This document shows positions 25,078-32,043 of a stretch of DNA of 64,000 bases, piece by piece. The translations under genes were made by a program, and so were the position numbers. The notes beneath the pieces are model-generated. The model was given only the letters and a program-made list of their open reading frames with translations. It was not told the DNA's origin and did no database searches. This DNA comes from Candidatus Raymondbacteria bacterium RIFOXYA2_FULL_49_16 (GTDB lineage Bacteria; Fibrobacterota; OXYB2-FULL-49-7; XYB2-FULL-49-35), in contig MFYT01000012.1 of NCBI GenBank assembly GCA_001789205.1, positions 7,056-71,055 of the forward strand. The letters run 5' to 3'. Every line of letters starts with the position of its first letter. Position 1 is the stretch's first letter.

Positions 25078-25280
25078 TGGGCGATCCGCGACCTACGCAT
25101 ACGCGACAGGTCTCCGTCCCAATGGATGGCGCCTCGCAATGCGATGAGGTCTTTTACCCTTTCTCGTTTTACCACTTCCTGGAGCGCGAAATCCACGAGT
25201 GCCCGCCGTGTCTTCAGACCGGTCGCCCGAAGCCCGCGTTTCACCAGGTTTTCGTCAATGACGATGTTGGTCCGTTTCAT
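25074..25280 (-). CDS. vapB: VapB-type antitoxin
   Basis: 68 residues: N-terminal ribbon-helix-helix ('MKRTNIVIDENLVKRGLRATGLKTRRALVDFALQEVV') and a C-terminal toxin-binding tail ending 'DLSRMRRSRIAQ'. It matches the DUF2191 group of VapB antitoxins. Shine-Dalgarno AGGAG precedes ATG 25280. It is coupled to vapC by a 4-bp overlap. The operator-like inverted repeat immediately upstream suggests normal autoregulation. Confidence 0.9.
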   Translation of the reverse strand: MKRTNIVIDENLVKRGLRATGLKTRRALVDFALQEVVKRERVKDLIALRGAIHWDGDLSRMRRSRIAQ

Positions 25281-25297
25281 TGTGTTCTCCTAGTGTT

Positions 25298-25327
25298 ATA
25301 CACATAAAATATATAAATAATGTGTAT
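25298..25327. promoter_or_regulatory. Operator-like inverted repeat upstream of vapBC
   Basis: ATACACAT (25298-25305) and ATGTGTAT (25320-25327) form a perfect 8-bp inverted repeat around a 14-bp AT-rich core, 18-47 bp upstream of the vapB ATG. The position and symmetry fit a ribbon-helix-helix antitoxin operator covering the promoter. Confidence 0.5.
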
Positions 25328-25379
25328 GATTTCAAGAATGCGGCTGCCAGTAGACTGCAGGAAGAGACTGTTTCCAGCC

Positions 25380-25409
25380 TTGATTATCCCAACCCCACAA
25401 ACGTATTTT
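25380..25409 (+). promoter_or_regulatory. Possible sigma-70 promoter of rpsU
   Basis: TTGATT (25380-25385) and TATTTT (25404-25409), 18 bp apart, lie 41-71 bp upstream of the rpsU ATG in the 170-bp gap after vapB. The match to consensus is moderate, and the call rests on position as much as sequence. Confidence 0.3.
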
Positions 25410-25450
25410 ACTCATTCTTTGTGAAATAGAAGGAGGTGATTTTTCACACC

Positions 25451-25684
25451 ATGACAACTGGCGTCATCATCAAACCCAACGAGACCTTCGAAAAGGCCAT
25501 GCGCAAGTTTACCAAGTCGTGCGAGAAGGCCGGCATTGTTTCGGAGATCAAGAAAAACCAGTACTACGAGAAACCCAGCGAACGTAAAAAGCGCAAGCAG
25601 AACCAGGCGAAGCGCAAACTCATCAAAGAGCGTCTCATCGAACTGGGCATCATTAAACCCCGGAAGCGGCCCACCAGGTACTAG
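25451..25684 (+). CDS. rpsU: 30S ribosomal protein S21
   Basis: 77 residues: 'MTTGVIIKPNETFEKAMRKF', then 'KPSERKKRKQNQAKRKL', the basic, conserved S21 sequence; it is slightly longer than the 71 residues of E. coli because of the tail 'LIELGIIKPRKRPTRY'. S21 binds the small subunit near the anti-Shine-Dalgarno and aids initiation. A near-perfect Shine-Dalgarno, AGGAGGTGAT (25431-25440), fixes the ATG at 25451; a GTG at 25436 is inside that site. An intrinsic terminator lies 43 bp after the stop. Confidence 0.96.
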   Translation: MTTGVIIKPNETFEKAMRKFTKSCEKAGIVSEIKKNQYYEKPSERKKRKQNQAKRKLIKERLIELGIIKPRKRPTRY

Positions 25685-25703
25685 CTGTTATCCGGCATAT
25701 GCC

Positions 25704-26168
25704 ATGACCATGTTTCGCATATTCAAACAGCCCGCCCTTGCGGCGGGTTGTTTTTTTCTTTTTTGCGCGCTCTCCTGCTCACGTTCGGCCGATGTCGGCG
25801 CTCTCCTGCCTCCCGAATTCACCGTTGTCAGCACCTGCTGCTGCGTGCGGTTCCACGACCTCTTTGCCACCCAAGGCTGTATTGGCATGGTCTGCGGCAC
25901 TGCAAACGAAACGGCCGTTCAGGCAATCTGTTTTGCCTATGCGCGGGCCGAGGAGCCGCCAGTGCTGCTCAGGGCTTTTATCAACCTTTGCGAGGAAACG
26001 GGACTTGCTTATTCACTGCCAGGGGGAAATAAAAAACCGGTGGTCCTGACACAGGACAGCACCGGCTGTTTTTTTTGCGTGAGTTATGTCAAAAAACGCC
26101 TGTTTTTCGCCTCATCGTCCAGCGACTCAAAGGCAATTGCCGCCATGGGCCGCTGCCTTTCTCAGTAA
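25704..26168 (+). CDS. Cys-rich lipoprotein of unknown function
   Basis: 154 residues from ATG 25704 (ATG 25710 is equally possible). A lipoprotein signal peptide ends in a lipobox 'CALSC' at about residue 22. The mature part has many cysteines ('VSTCCCVRFHDL', 'GCIGMVC', 'TGCFFCVSYVK') and matches no family I know. The gene lies 19 bp after rpsU, and its 3' end overlaps the convergent GH106-like gene by 7 bp. Two intrinsic-terminator hairpins are inside the coding region, the first encoding most of the signal peptide, so expression from the rpsU promoter would need read-through. The frame stays open and protein-like, but I hold this gene with moderate confidence. Confidence 0.55.
   Translation: MTMFRIFKQPALAAGCFFLFCALSCSRSADVGALLPPEFTVVSTCCCVRFHDLFATQGCIGMVCGTANETAVQAICFAYARAEEPPVLLRAFINLCEETGLAYSLPGGNKKPVVLTQDSTGCFFCVSYVKKRLFFASSSSDSKAIAAMGRCLSQ
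25727..25757 (+). terminator. Intrinsic terminator of rpsU, inside the lipoprotein ORF
   Basis: ACAGCCCGCC (25727-25736) pairs with GGCGGGTTGT (25742-25751; one G:T pair) around a 5-base loop and is followed by a run of T (through 25757, then CTTTTTT). This is a textbook Rho-independent terminator 43 bp after the rpsU stop, and it lies within the signal-peptide codons of the next ORF. Confidence 0.8.
26037..26076 (+). terminator. Second intrinsic-terminator hairpin inside the lipoprotein ORF
   Basis: CCGGTG+GTCCTG (26037-26048) pairs with CAGGAC (26052-26057) and CACCGG (26060-26065) with a 2-base bulge and a 3-base loop, followed by CTG and T8 (26069-26076). A6 precedes the stem, so it could act in both directions, including for the minus-strand GH106-like gene whose stop is at 26162 (86 bp upstream of the hairpin in that direction). 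Confidence 0.75.
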
Positions 26169-29100
26169 ACATCGAGAAACACTTCACCTAACAGGCCCGC
26201 GGGCGTGTTCACCATCTTCAGCAGGTTGTTGTGAAGGTTGGTGATTTCGATCTCGAGCTTGTTTTTATCGTCGTTCATAAAGCTGGTGATGTCGGCCGTG
26301 GCAGGCTGCCACGAAAGTATGGGCGCTTCCTTGCCGTTTAATCGGACAACCACATGCGCGTCAAAGTTGCTGAGGCGCAGGATGGCCCGCTTGCACGTTC
26401 CCGGTTTCTCAAATACCTGGCGGTAGATCGCCCTGCCGCAATAGAAGGGATATCCCTGGCTTGTCCACGACCCGTACTTGAAGAGTTCGGCTTTTTTTGC
26501 CACAAACCAACCCTGGTTGCCGCGGTTGAGGGCAAAATTGCCCGCGAGGTAGACGGGATATTTGATGAGCAGCGGGTGATAGGTTGAACCGAATGTCTTT
26601 ACCGTGACACGGTTGATGCCGTGCTTGATGTGCTGGGACACGTCAGCCGCGAACAGGGATGCGCCACCCAGCGCCAGTTTCTTGACTATTTCCGTTTCCT
26701 GGAACTCGTTCTCGCCCCTGCCGAAGAATTGCATGGGCTTGAGCCGCACGCCGTTAAACGACACTTCAACTGGATAGACGCCCGAGTCGGGGCCGTTGGT
26801 GTACTGGTTGATGAGCCGGTGAAGCGCGATATAGCAGGTTGAGGGAACGTGTTCCACGGAGATGTAGCTTTCGTAGGCCATATTGAGGCCTGCGTTGATG
26901 TCGCGGTTGCTGTTGATTTTCATGGTCCAGCTGGACAGGGGAAGCGCATTGAGGTCAAGCGGCTCGAGCTCCCATTCGTCCTTGAAGATGATGCGATAGA
27001 CGCGGGAAGGATTGTCGAGAGCATACTCCAGCTTGAGCGGCGCCTTGATTTTTGCCCCGGTCCGTACGAACCAGGCCGCTTCGCCGGGTGAAAAGGTGTA
27101 GATGAACGACTGGACGGTCTGGTGCTGGTTTTCCGCTGACACGGGTGAGATAGCGCCCGAATTCATGTCGAGGTAATAGAGGAAGCCGTCGCGGTTCACC
27201 TTGATCTCGGCGCGGATGGATTCGGTGCGCGATTTGTTCAGCATAAAGACGTAGTCGAATGAGCCTTCGGAAAAGACGCGCGCGAGGATCCGTTTTTCCA
27301 CCAGGCCTTCGACAGCGACATCGACCACGCGCTTGAGCGCCGCGCCGCACACGGTACGGAGCGACTCGAGCTCGTCGGTTTTGTTTATTGTGGTGACTGG
27401 CGAGCCTGGAGCGGACTGGAGCGCTTCCATGCGGCGGGCAAGCAACGGGTCCTTGCCTTTTTCAAAGGTTTCGTGCGGCGTTATGCCAAAAAAGACGATT
27501 TTACCTCCGCGCTTGGCAAAGAGCTCAAAGAGCGCCGCCAGTCTCTTGGAGACAATGAGGGTCTCGGGAACAATGAGTATTTTAAAGATGCCCCTGTTTT
27601 TGCCATTGTGTTTGAAGATCGCTTCACCCTTGGGCGTGACCGTGAGGTTGGCGGCCATTGCCTCGGTCAGAAAATTAAAGGGGATGCTGTCGGCCACCAG
27701 CTGGTTGATGACAGCAGTGAAATTTTGGAGTCTGAGCTTGTATCCGGCAAGGTGCGAGGGGTTGTAGTAAGTATAGAAGGTTTGTCCGGGAAAGAGCACC
27801 GCCACAGACTCGGCATGGGGCGTTTTCTCGAGGCAGAACTGCTTGCGCATGAGGTAGGAGAGAAAGTTCTGGTACGATCCGTAGAAGCTTGAATGGACAA
27901 AGGTATTTGCCGGAGTGCGCATGCCGCTGTGGTAACCGAGCGTGGAGTACGATCCGTCGATGTGCGCAGAGTGGATACCGTGTATCGAAAGCTCATCAGA
28001 TTCGAACTTGATGTCCTTGGGTGAAAGGCCCACGCCGATCCGGTTGCGGCCCAGCACGACCGTGCCGCGCGATTGGCGCGCATTGAGCGATTTCAGGTCG
28101 GCAAAGAGACGCGCGGAAATGCAATTGTCGCCCGAGAAGGGCGCTGCCGCGGTAATGCCTTCGACCGCGGGTAGCGCGGCGCATGAGGACCAGTCGAACT
28201 GGAGCATGTGCTCGGTTGAATAGTGATCGCCGCCGTTGAGATAGATGTGCATGCCGCAGCGGCTTTTTTTTCCGAACTCGGCCAGAGGTTTAATGAAATT
28301 AGCATTGAGAAGGTCGAGCAATGACGAATAGAAAGTGCGCCGGATAAGACCGTTTTTCGCAGAGTAGCCGTCGACAAAAAGACTGAGGACCGAGGTCATG
28401 GTGTCGGCCCCGCACGCGGCATTGAGCTTTTTCTGTATCTCAAGTGTCCAAGGGATGCCGCGGATTGAAGTGTCGGGCGCGACAGAGGGCAACTCGACCA
28501 CAAAACCGGCAAGCGCGGGCGCCGCGTCCTTAGGCATTGTTTTCTTGAAATTATCAAAGGCGGCGTTGATGTAGGCGCGCGCGGCGTTTTTGTCGAGCAC
28601 ATTGAGCGCATAGCCGCCGACGGGTTTAATGTTGGCGCATTCGCGGAAAATGAAGAGGCGCCAGTCGCCTGTGGGAAGCTCGCATTTCAACTGGTTATTC
28701 TTGAGCATAGGGGTCAGGTTTTTTGCCGAGGAGAATTCGAGTACGCGGTCTTTGGATTTCAGGGCAAAGACATATTGGATCCCGCTTTCCTCAAAGTCGT
28801 GAGAAAACTTATGGGGTCCCTTGACCTTCAATACCCTGGCAAGGGAGAGATATTTCATCCTGAGGGCGGGTGATGCGAGCGTAAGGGCGGCGGAGGCGCC
28901 CGGGTCTGCGTTGATGAGGTCGTCGGAAAAGAAGATCTGCATGGAAAGTTTGCGCGCTTCACGGAAGACCTGCCACAAGCAGGCGAAAAAGTCGGCTGAA
29001 GGATAGGTGGGAACAGCGCTATTGTCGATTTTCAAGATTATTTTTTGGATGCCCTGTTGTTGCATGGCGAGGAGTTGGGATGCAATGGCAGCTTTTTCCA

Positions 29101-29191
29101 GTTTTCCGGAAAGGATATAGACCGGCATCGGGGTGTTGAATTTGGTGGATTTCGATGTCAATGATTTTAACAAACTTGATAAATTTGACAT
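26162..29191 (-). CDS. GH106-like glycoside hydrolase-family protein without signal peptide
   Basis: 1009 residues. Features recalling GH106 (alpha-L-rhamnosidase-type) proteins: an N-terminal barrel-like region ('ILSGKLEKAAIASQLLAMQQ', 'FACLWQVFREARKLSMQIFF'), a middle glutamine-amidotransferase-like region ('FKILIVPETLIVSKRLAALFELFAKRGGKIVFFG', about residues 540-590) and a C-terminal galactose-binding jelly-roll ('RAILRLSNFDAHVVVRLNGKEAP', 'NKLEIEITNLHNNLLKM'). No signal peptide is seen, so it would act in the cytoplasm or leave by another route. Catalytic residues cannot be assigned by eye. Start ATG 29191 has AGAGGA upstream. It is the last gene of the minus-strand envelope block; substrate unknown. 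Confidence 0.6.
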   Translation of the reverse strand: MSNLSSLLKSLTSKSTKFNTPMPVYILSGKLEKAAIASQLLAMQQQGIQKIILKIDNSAVPTYPSADFFACLWQVFREARKLSMQIFFSDDLINADPGASAALTLASPALRMKYLSLARVLKVKGPHKFSHDFEESGIQYVFALKSKDRVLEFSSAKNLTPMLKNNQLKCELPTGDWRLFIFRECANIKPVGGYALNVLDKNAARAYINAAFDNFKKTMPKDAAPALAGFVVELPSVAPDTSIRGIPWTLEIQKKLNAACGADTMTSVLSLFVDGYSAKNGLIRRTFYSSLLDLLNANFIKPLAEFGKKSRCGMHIYLNGGDHYSTEHMLQFDWSSCAALPAVEGITAAAPFSGDNCISARLFADLKSLNARQSRGTVVLGRNRIGVGLSPKDIKFESDELSIHGIHSAHIDGSYSTLGYHSGMRTPANTFVHSSFYGSYQNFLSYLMRKQFCLEKTPHAESVAVLFPGQTFYTYYNPSHLAGYKLRLQNFTAVINQLVADSIPFNFLTEAMAANLTVTPKGEAIFKHNGKNRGIFKILIVPETLIVSKRLAALFELFAKRGGKIVFFGITPHETFEKGKDPLLARRMEALQSAPGSPVTTINKTDELESLRTVCGAALKRVVDVAVEGLVEKRILARVFSEGSFDYVFMLNKSRTESIRAEIKVNRDGFLYYLDMNSGAISPVSAENQHQTVQSFIYTFSPGEAAWFVRTGAKIKAPLKLEYALDNPSRVYRIIFKDEWELEPLDLNALPLSSWTMKINSNRDINAGLNMAYESYISVEHVPSTCYIALHRLINQYTNGPDSGVYPVEVSFNGVRLKPMQFFGRGENEFQETEIVKKLALGGASLFAADVSQHIKHGINRVTVKTFGSTYHPLLIKYPVYLAGNFALNRGNQGWFVAKKAELFKYGSWTSQGYPFYCGRAIYRQVFEKPGTCKRAILRLSNFDAHVVVRLNGKEAPILSWQPATADITSFMNDDKNKLEIEITNLHNNLLKMVNTPAGLLGEVFLDVY

Positions 29192-29364
29192 TACGTCCTC
29201 TTTTTTAAGTATTTTATGAAAAAATGAGACTACAAATATAACTAATTCCTGTTAACAAGTCAATTAAATAGATGAGTTACAGTAAATTAGGTTTAATAAT
29301 AACGATTAAACGAGTTAAATTTATTATTAACTATGTTAAATATGGAAATAACGGTATGAAATGG

Positions 29365-29386
29365 AAAAAGGTCCTGGCACCTTTTT
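29365..29386 (-). terminator. Palindromic AAAAAGGT...ACCTTTTT element after the LamG-type gene
   Basis: AAAAAGGT (29365-29372) and ACCTTTTT (29379-29386) around CCTGGC form an 8-bp stem with built-in T-tracts on both strands, 5 bp after the stop of the minus-strand gene ending at 29391. It can act as an intrinsic terminator and is related to the palindromic elements at 61291-61345. The remaining gap to 29192 is AT-rich and shows nothing else recognisable. Confidence 0.6.
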
Positions 29387-29390
29387 GTGC

Positions 29391-31799
29391 CTATTTTAGA
29401 AACAGCGCTTTTCTACTCTTTTCCCACGTTCCTGCCTGAAGCGTGTACACATACAAACCATTCGGGCATTGCGCGCCAGTCTCGTCCAGGCCATCCCACA
29501 ATATGATGTAATACCCAGGTGCAAGATTGTTCCTCACAAAACTCCTGACCTTTCTGCCTCTAATGTCCCTGATAACAAGCTGTGCATTGCATTTTTTTGG
29601 CATAGCAATCCTGATGGATGTGGTTGGATTAAAAGGATTGGGTGAATTCTGGTATAACTCAAAAACCTTGGGCAGCAATGTTACGTTCTTCTCAACAGCA
29701 ATGTCGTCCAGCGCAATAAAGAAGAACCTGTTTAACCCAACGCTGAAGCCGGTCGTATATCCTGTGGTATCATACGCGGAAACACGCCAATAAATGTATG
29801 TGCTCTCAGGATAGTCCCAGATATCCAGCAGATCACGAAGTATTACAACTGAATCAGGAAGAGAATCAACAGCCTTTACCATTTCCTGAAACACACTGTC
29901 ACGATAGAGCTCTATGGTGTATTTTGCCCCGGTTTTGATAATGTCCGGATCTCCCATGGTCCAAGCAAGTGTTGAATCCCCAAACAAAGAATCAGTCTCA
30001 ACTGGCCGCACAATGGCAGGAGGCATGCCGCGGTTTTTTATCTGAACATGCCAGATTTGTTCTATGGTAAATTCTCCGTCTGTGACTGCCACTGAAACAG
30101 TACACCTGCCAACAGAGGTATAGGTCGTAAACAGGGTGCAATAGAAGGTCGTGCATACCGGAACCCCGTTCATGGACCATGCATAGGAAAAGACTGCCTC
30201 TGAATGGTGGAAGCTGCGCGGTAATGCCCAGAATACGGCAGTATCAGTCTCATAAATCGATGTATCGTCAAAGGGGCGCCAGGTCTGGAATTCAATGGAA
30301 TCAGATGAGGCAATGACATGCAGGCTGAATGACTGGGTGTCTGCAAGGCCCCGGTCGTCAGAAACAATGATGCTGATGGGGTTGTCGCTCTCTTCCCTGC
30401 TGTTCTGTGTCCATCTGAGTGTGTCTTTGGACAGGGTCATGCCAGCAGGAGAGATCGCCAGAGAACAGGTAATGGGGTCGCTGTCCGAGTCTGTTGCGCG
30501 GACAATGTAGTTCCATGGATAGTAGGCAAGAACATTGGTTGTTGGCAGGGAATTTATTGTTGGCGCATTGTTGGATCGCAGAACGTGCAGGGTAAACGAG
30601 AGGGTATCAAAACGGTTTTTTCGGTCAGACGCCTGGATCGAGACTTCGTTGTCGCTGGTGTCTCCGGCAGTCCACTGGATCACGCCAGTAACAGAATCAA
30701 TGGTCATGGAATCTGGTGCAATGAGCAGGGCGTATCTGACTGTGTCTGCATCAGGGTCTATGGCTAAGACGGGGATAGAAAAGGATGTGCCTGATGCGAT
30801 TATTGTGTCTGCGCTGGCTGTTGTAGAAAACACAGGGGTCTGGTTGGTTGGTGTGCCAGTAACGATAATGTTGAAACAGAGGGTATCGTATCCGCCGTTG
30901 TTGTCAGAAGCCTGGATGCAGACTGGGAATGTGCCGGTGTCATAGGGGACACCGCGAATACTAAAGTGATTAAAAAGACTGTAATAACCACTAACAGCAA
31001 CGAAAGAAGGACTATGGATAGGGGTGCAGTAAATTGTATCTCCGTCAATGTCTTGTACTCTAAAATAAATCTCGTCATAAAAGTCCATTCTTTCATCAAC
31101 GAATCGCTCGTAGTTGGGTAACGTATCAACAAAGAAAGGAATGTGATTAGTAAGAACATATCTTGCCGTATCAGATATTCTGATTTCATCAATGAAGACA
31201 TTAGAGAGCGTTGGCCCTCCAATAAATAGGCTGTCACTGTGGGTGTCTGTTTGGCCAGAATAGCCCACCCCGACCAATGAGTCATTAAAAAAGAGTGTTA
31301 CAATGTTTCTGAGGGAATTGCGCTGTGCTCCTAGAACAAACCAGGTGTTTGTATCGAGATCTAATTGATTTGATTCGGCATTTCCAGAATTAAAGCTGGA
31401 AGAAAAGCTACTTTCGTTTAAAAATAATACATAATCTGGTGAATAATTGATGAGTTTATAACTAAATCCTGACTGTTTATTGTTAATTTTAAATCGTACT
31501 TCTAGTGTAACCCATTCGTCAAATAAATTTAAAATGGAAGAGTTTTCCACAGCCGCAGTATTTGAAGTGTCTGAGAAGACCAAACCATTAACGCCAAGAT
31601 CTGAACCCCAAGAAACCGGTTGGCCAATTTTTAAATGATTTCCATAGAAGGAAGAATCGAAGGCAGTATCGCCTTGTCCTTCGTTAAATCGCCATAAAGC
31701 CCTGGTATGCGCATCAGACTGAAAGAAGGATTCTTGAGAAAATAGGACAGATGAAAAAACGAGAACCCATGCAACTATTATATGAGGCTTAATAAACAT
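29391..31799 (-). CDS. Secreted multi-domain protein: LamG, cadherin-like repeats, type-A C-terminal sorting tail
   Basis: About 802 residues. The signal peptide starts 'MFIKPHIIVAWVLVF' and is probably cleaved after 'SVLFSQ'. Next comes a LamG/concanavalin-like domain ('TRALWRFNEGQGDTAFDSSF', 'WVTLEVRFKINN', 'SLVGVGYSGQTDTHSDSLFI'; about 25-210), then tandem Ig/cadherin-like repeats (about 270-510: 'PVFSTTASADTIIASGTSF', 'APTINSLPTTNVLAYYPW'), and a last domain ending in the sorting tail 'ELYQNSPNPFNPTTSIRI' ... 'GLYVYTLQAGTWEKSRKALF'. The tail is the FlgD-Ig-like type-A signal used by the type IX system. Start ATG 31799 has AAGGAG upstream. Probably a cell-surface adhesion or carbohydrate-binding protein (inference). 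Confidence 0.8.
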   Translation of the reverse strand: MFIKPHIIVAWVLVFSSVLFSQESFFQSDAHTRALWRFNEGQGDTAFDSSFYGNHLKIGQPVSWGSDLGVNGLVFSDTSNTAAVENSSILNLFDEWVTLEVRFKINNKQSGFSYKLINYSPDYVLFLNESSFSSSFNSGNAESNQLDLDTNTWFVLGAQRNSLRNIVTLFFNDSLVGVGYSGQTDTHSDSLFIGGPTLSNVFIDEIRISDTARYVLTNHIPFFVDTLPNYERFVDERMDFYDEIYFRVQDIDGDTIYCTPIHSPSFVAVSGYYSLFNHFSIRGVPYDTGTFPVCIQASDNNGGYDTLCFNIIVTGTPTNQTPVFSTTASADTIIASGTSFSIPVLAIDPDADTVRYALLIAPDSMTIDSVTGVIQWTAGDTSDNEVSIQASDRKNRFDTLSFTLHVLRSNNAPTINSLPTTNVLAYYPWNYIVRATDSDSDPITCSLAISPAGMTLSKDTLRWTQNSREESDNPISIIVSDDRGLADTQSFSLHVIASSDSIEFQTWRPFDDTSIYETDTAVFWALPRSFHHSEAVFSYAWSMNGVPVCTTFYCTLFTTYTSVGRCTVSVAVTDGEFTIEQIWHVQIKNRGMPPAIVRPVETDSLFGDSTLAWTMGDPDIIKTGAKYTIELYRDSVFQEMVKAVDSLPDSVVILRDLLDIWDYPESTYIYWRVSAYDTTGYTTGFSVGLNRFFFIALDDIAVEKNVTLLPKVFELYQNSPNPFNPTTSIRIAMPKKCNAQLVIRDIRGRKVRSFVRNNLAPGYYIILWDGLDETGAQCPNGLYVYTLQAGTWEKSRKALFLK

Positions 31800-31970
31800 A
31801 AACAAGGTCTCCTTTACAAACAAGACCGGTTAAAATAATTATATACAGGGTGCGAGCAAAATATTTGTTTTTACTGCTGTTGTCACGGTCAAGAAACGTA
31901 GGGTATGACGGAGATCTTTTGTCAAGAACCCTCATACGGGCTTGGCTCGAAATGACAGGCGTCAGACTCG

Positions 31971-32007
31971 AAAAGAAAAACTCCCCCACCCAAGTGGGCG
32001 AGGGAGT
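31971..32007 (-). terminator. Intrinsic terminator of the transglutaminase-like gene
   Basis: On the minus strand GACTCC - (CTCG bulge) - CCCAC - TTGG loop - GTGGG - GGAGT is followed by TTTTTCTTTT. The hairpin starts 37 bp after the stop codon of the minus-strand gene at 32044. The rest of the gap (to 31800) shows no gene. Confidence 0.75.
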
Positions 32008-32043
32008 CAAGAATTGTCCAGTCTTGCAGATCTGAGAGGATTT

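Noticed and set aside
31789-32010. 73-codon minus-strand frame between two secreted-protein genes
   Set aside because: It includes the terminator hairpin and ends inside the neighbouring signal peptide; no ribosome-binding site.
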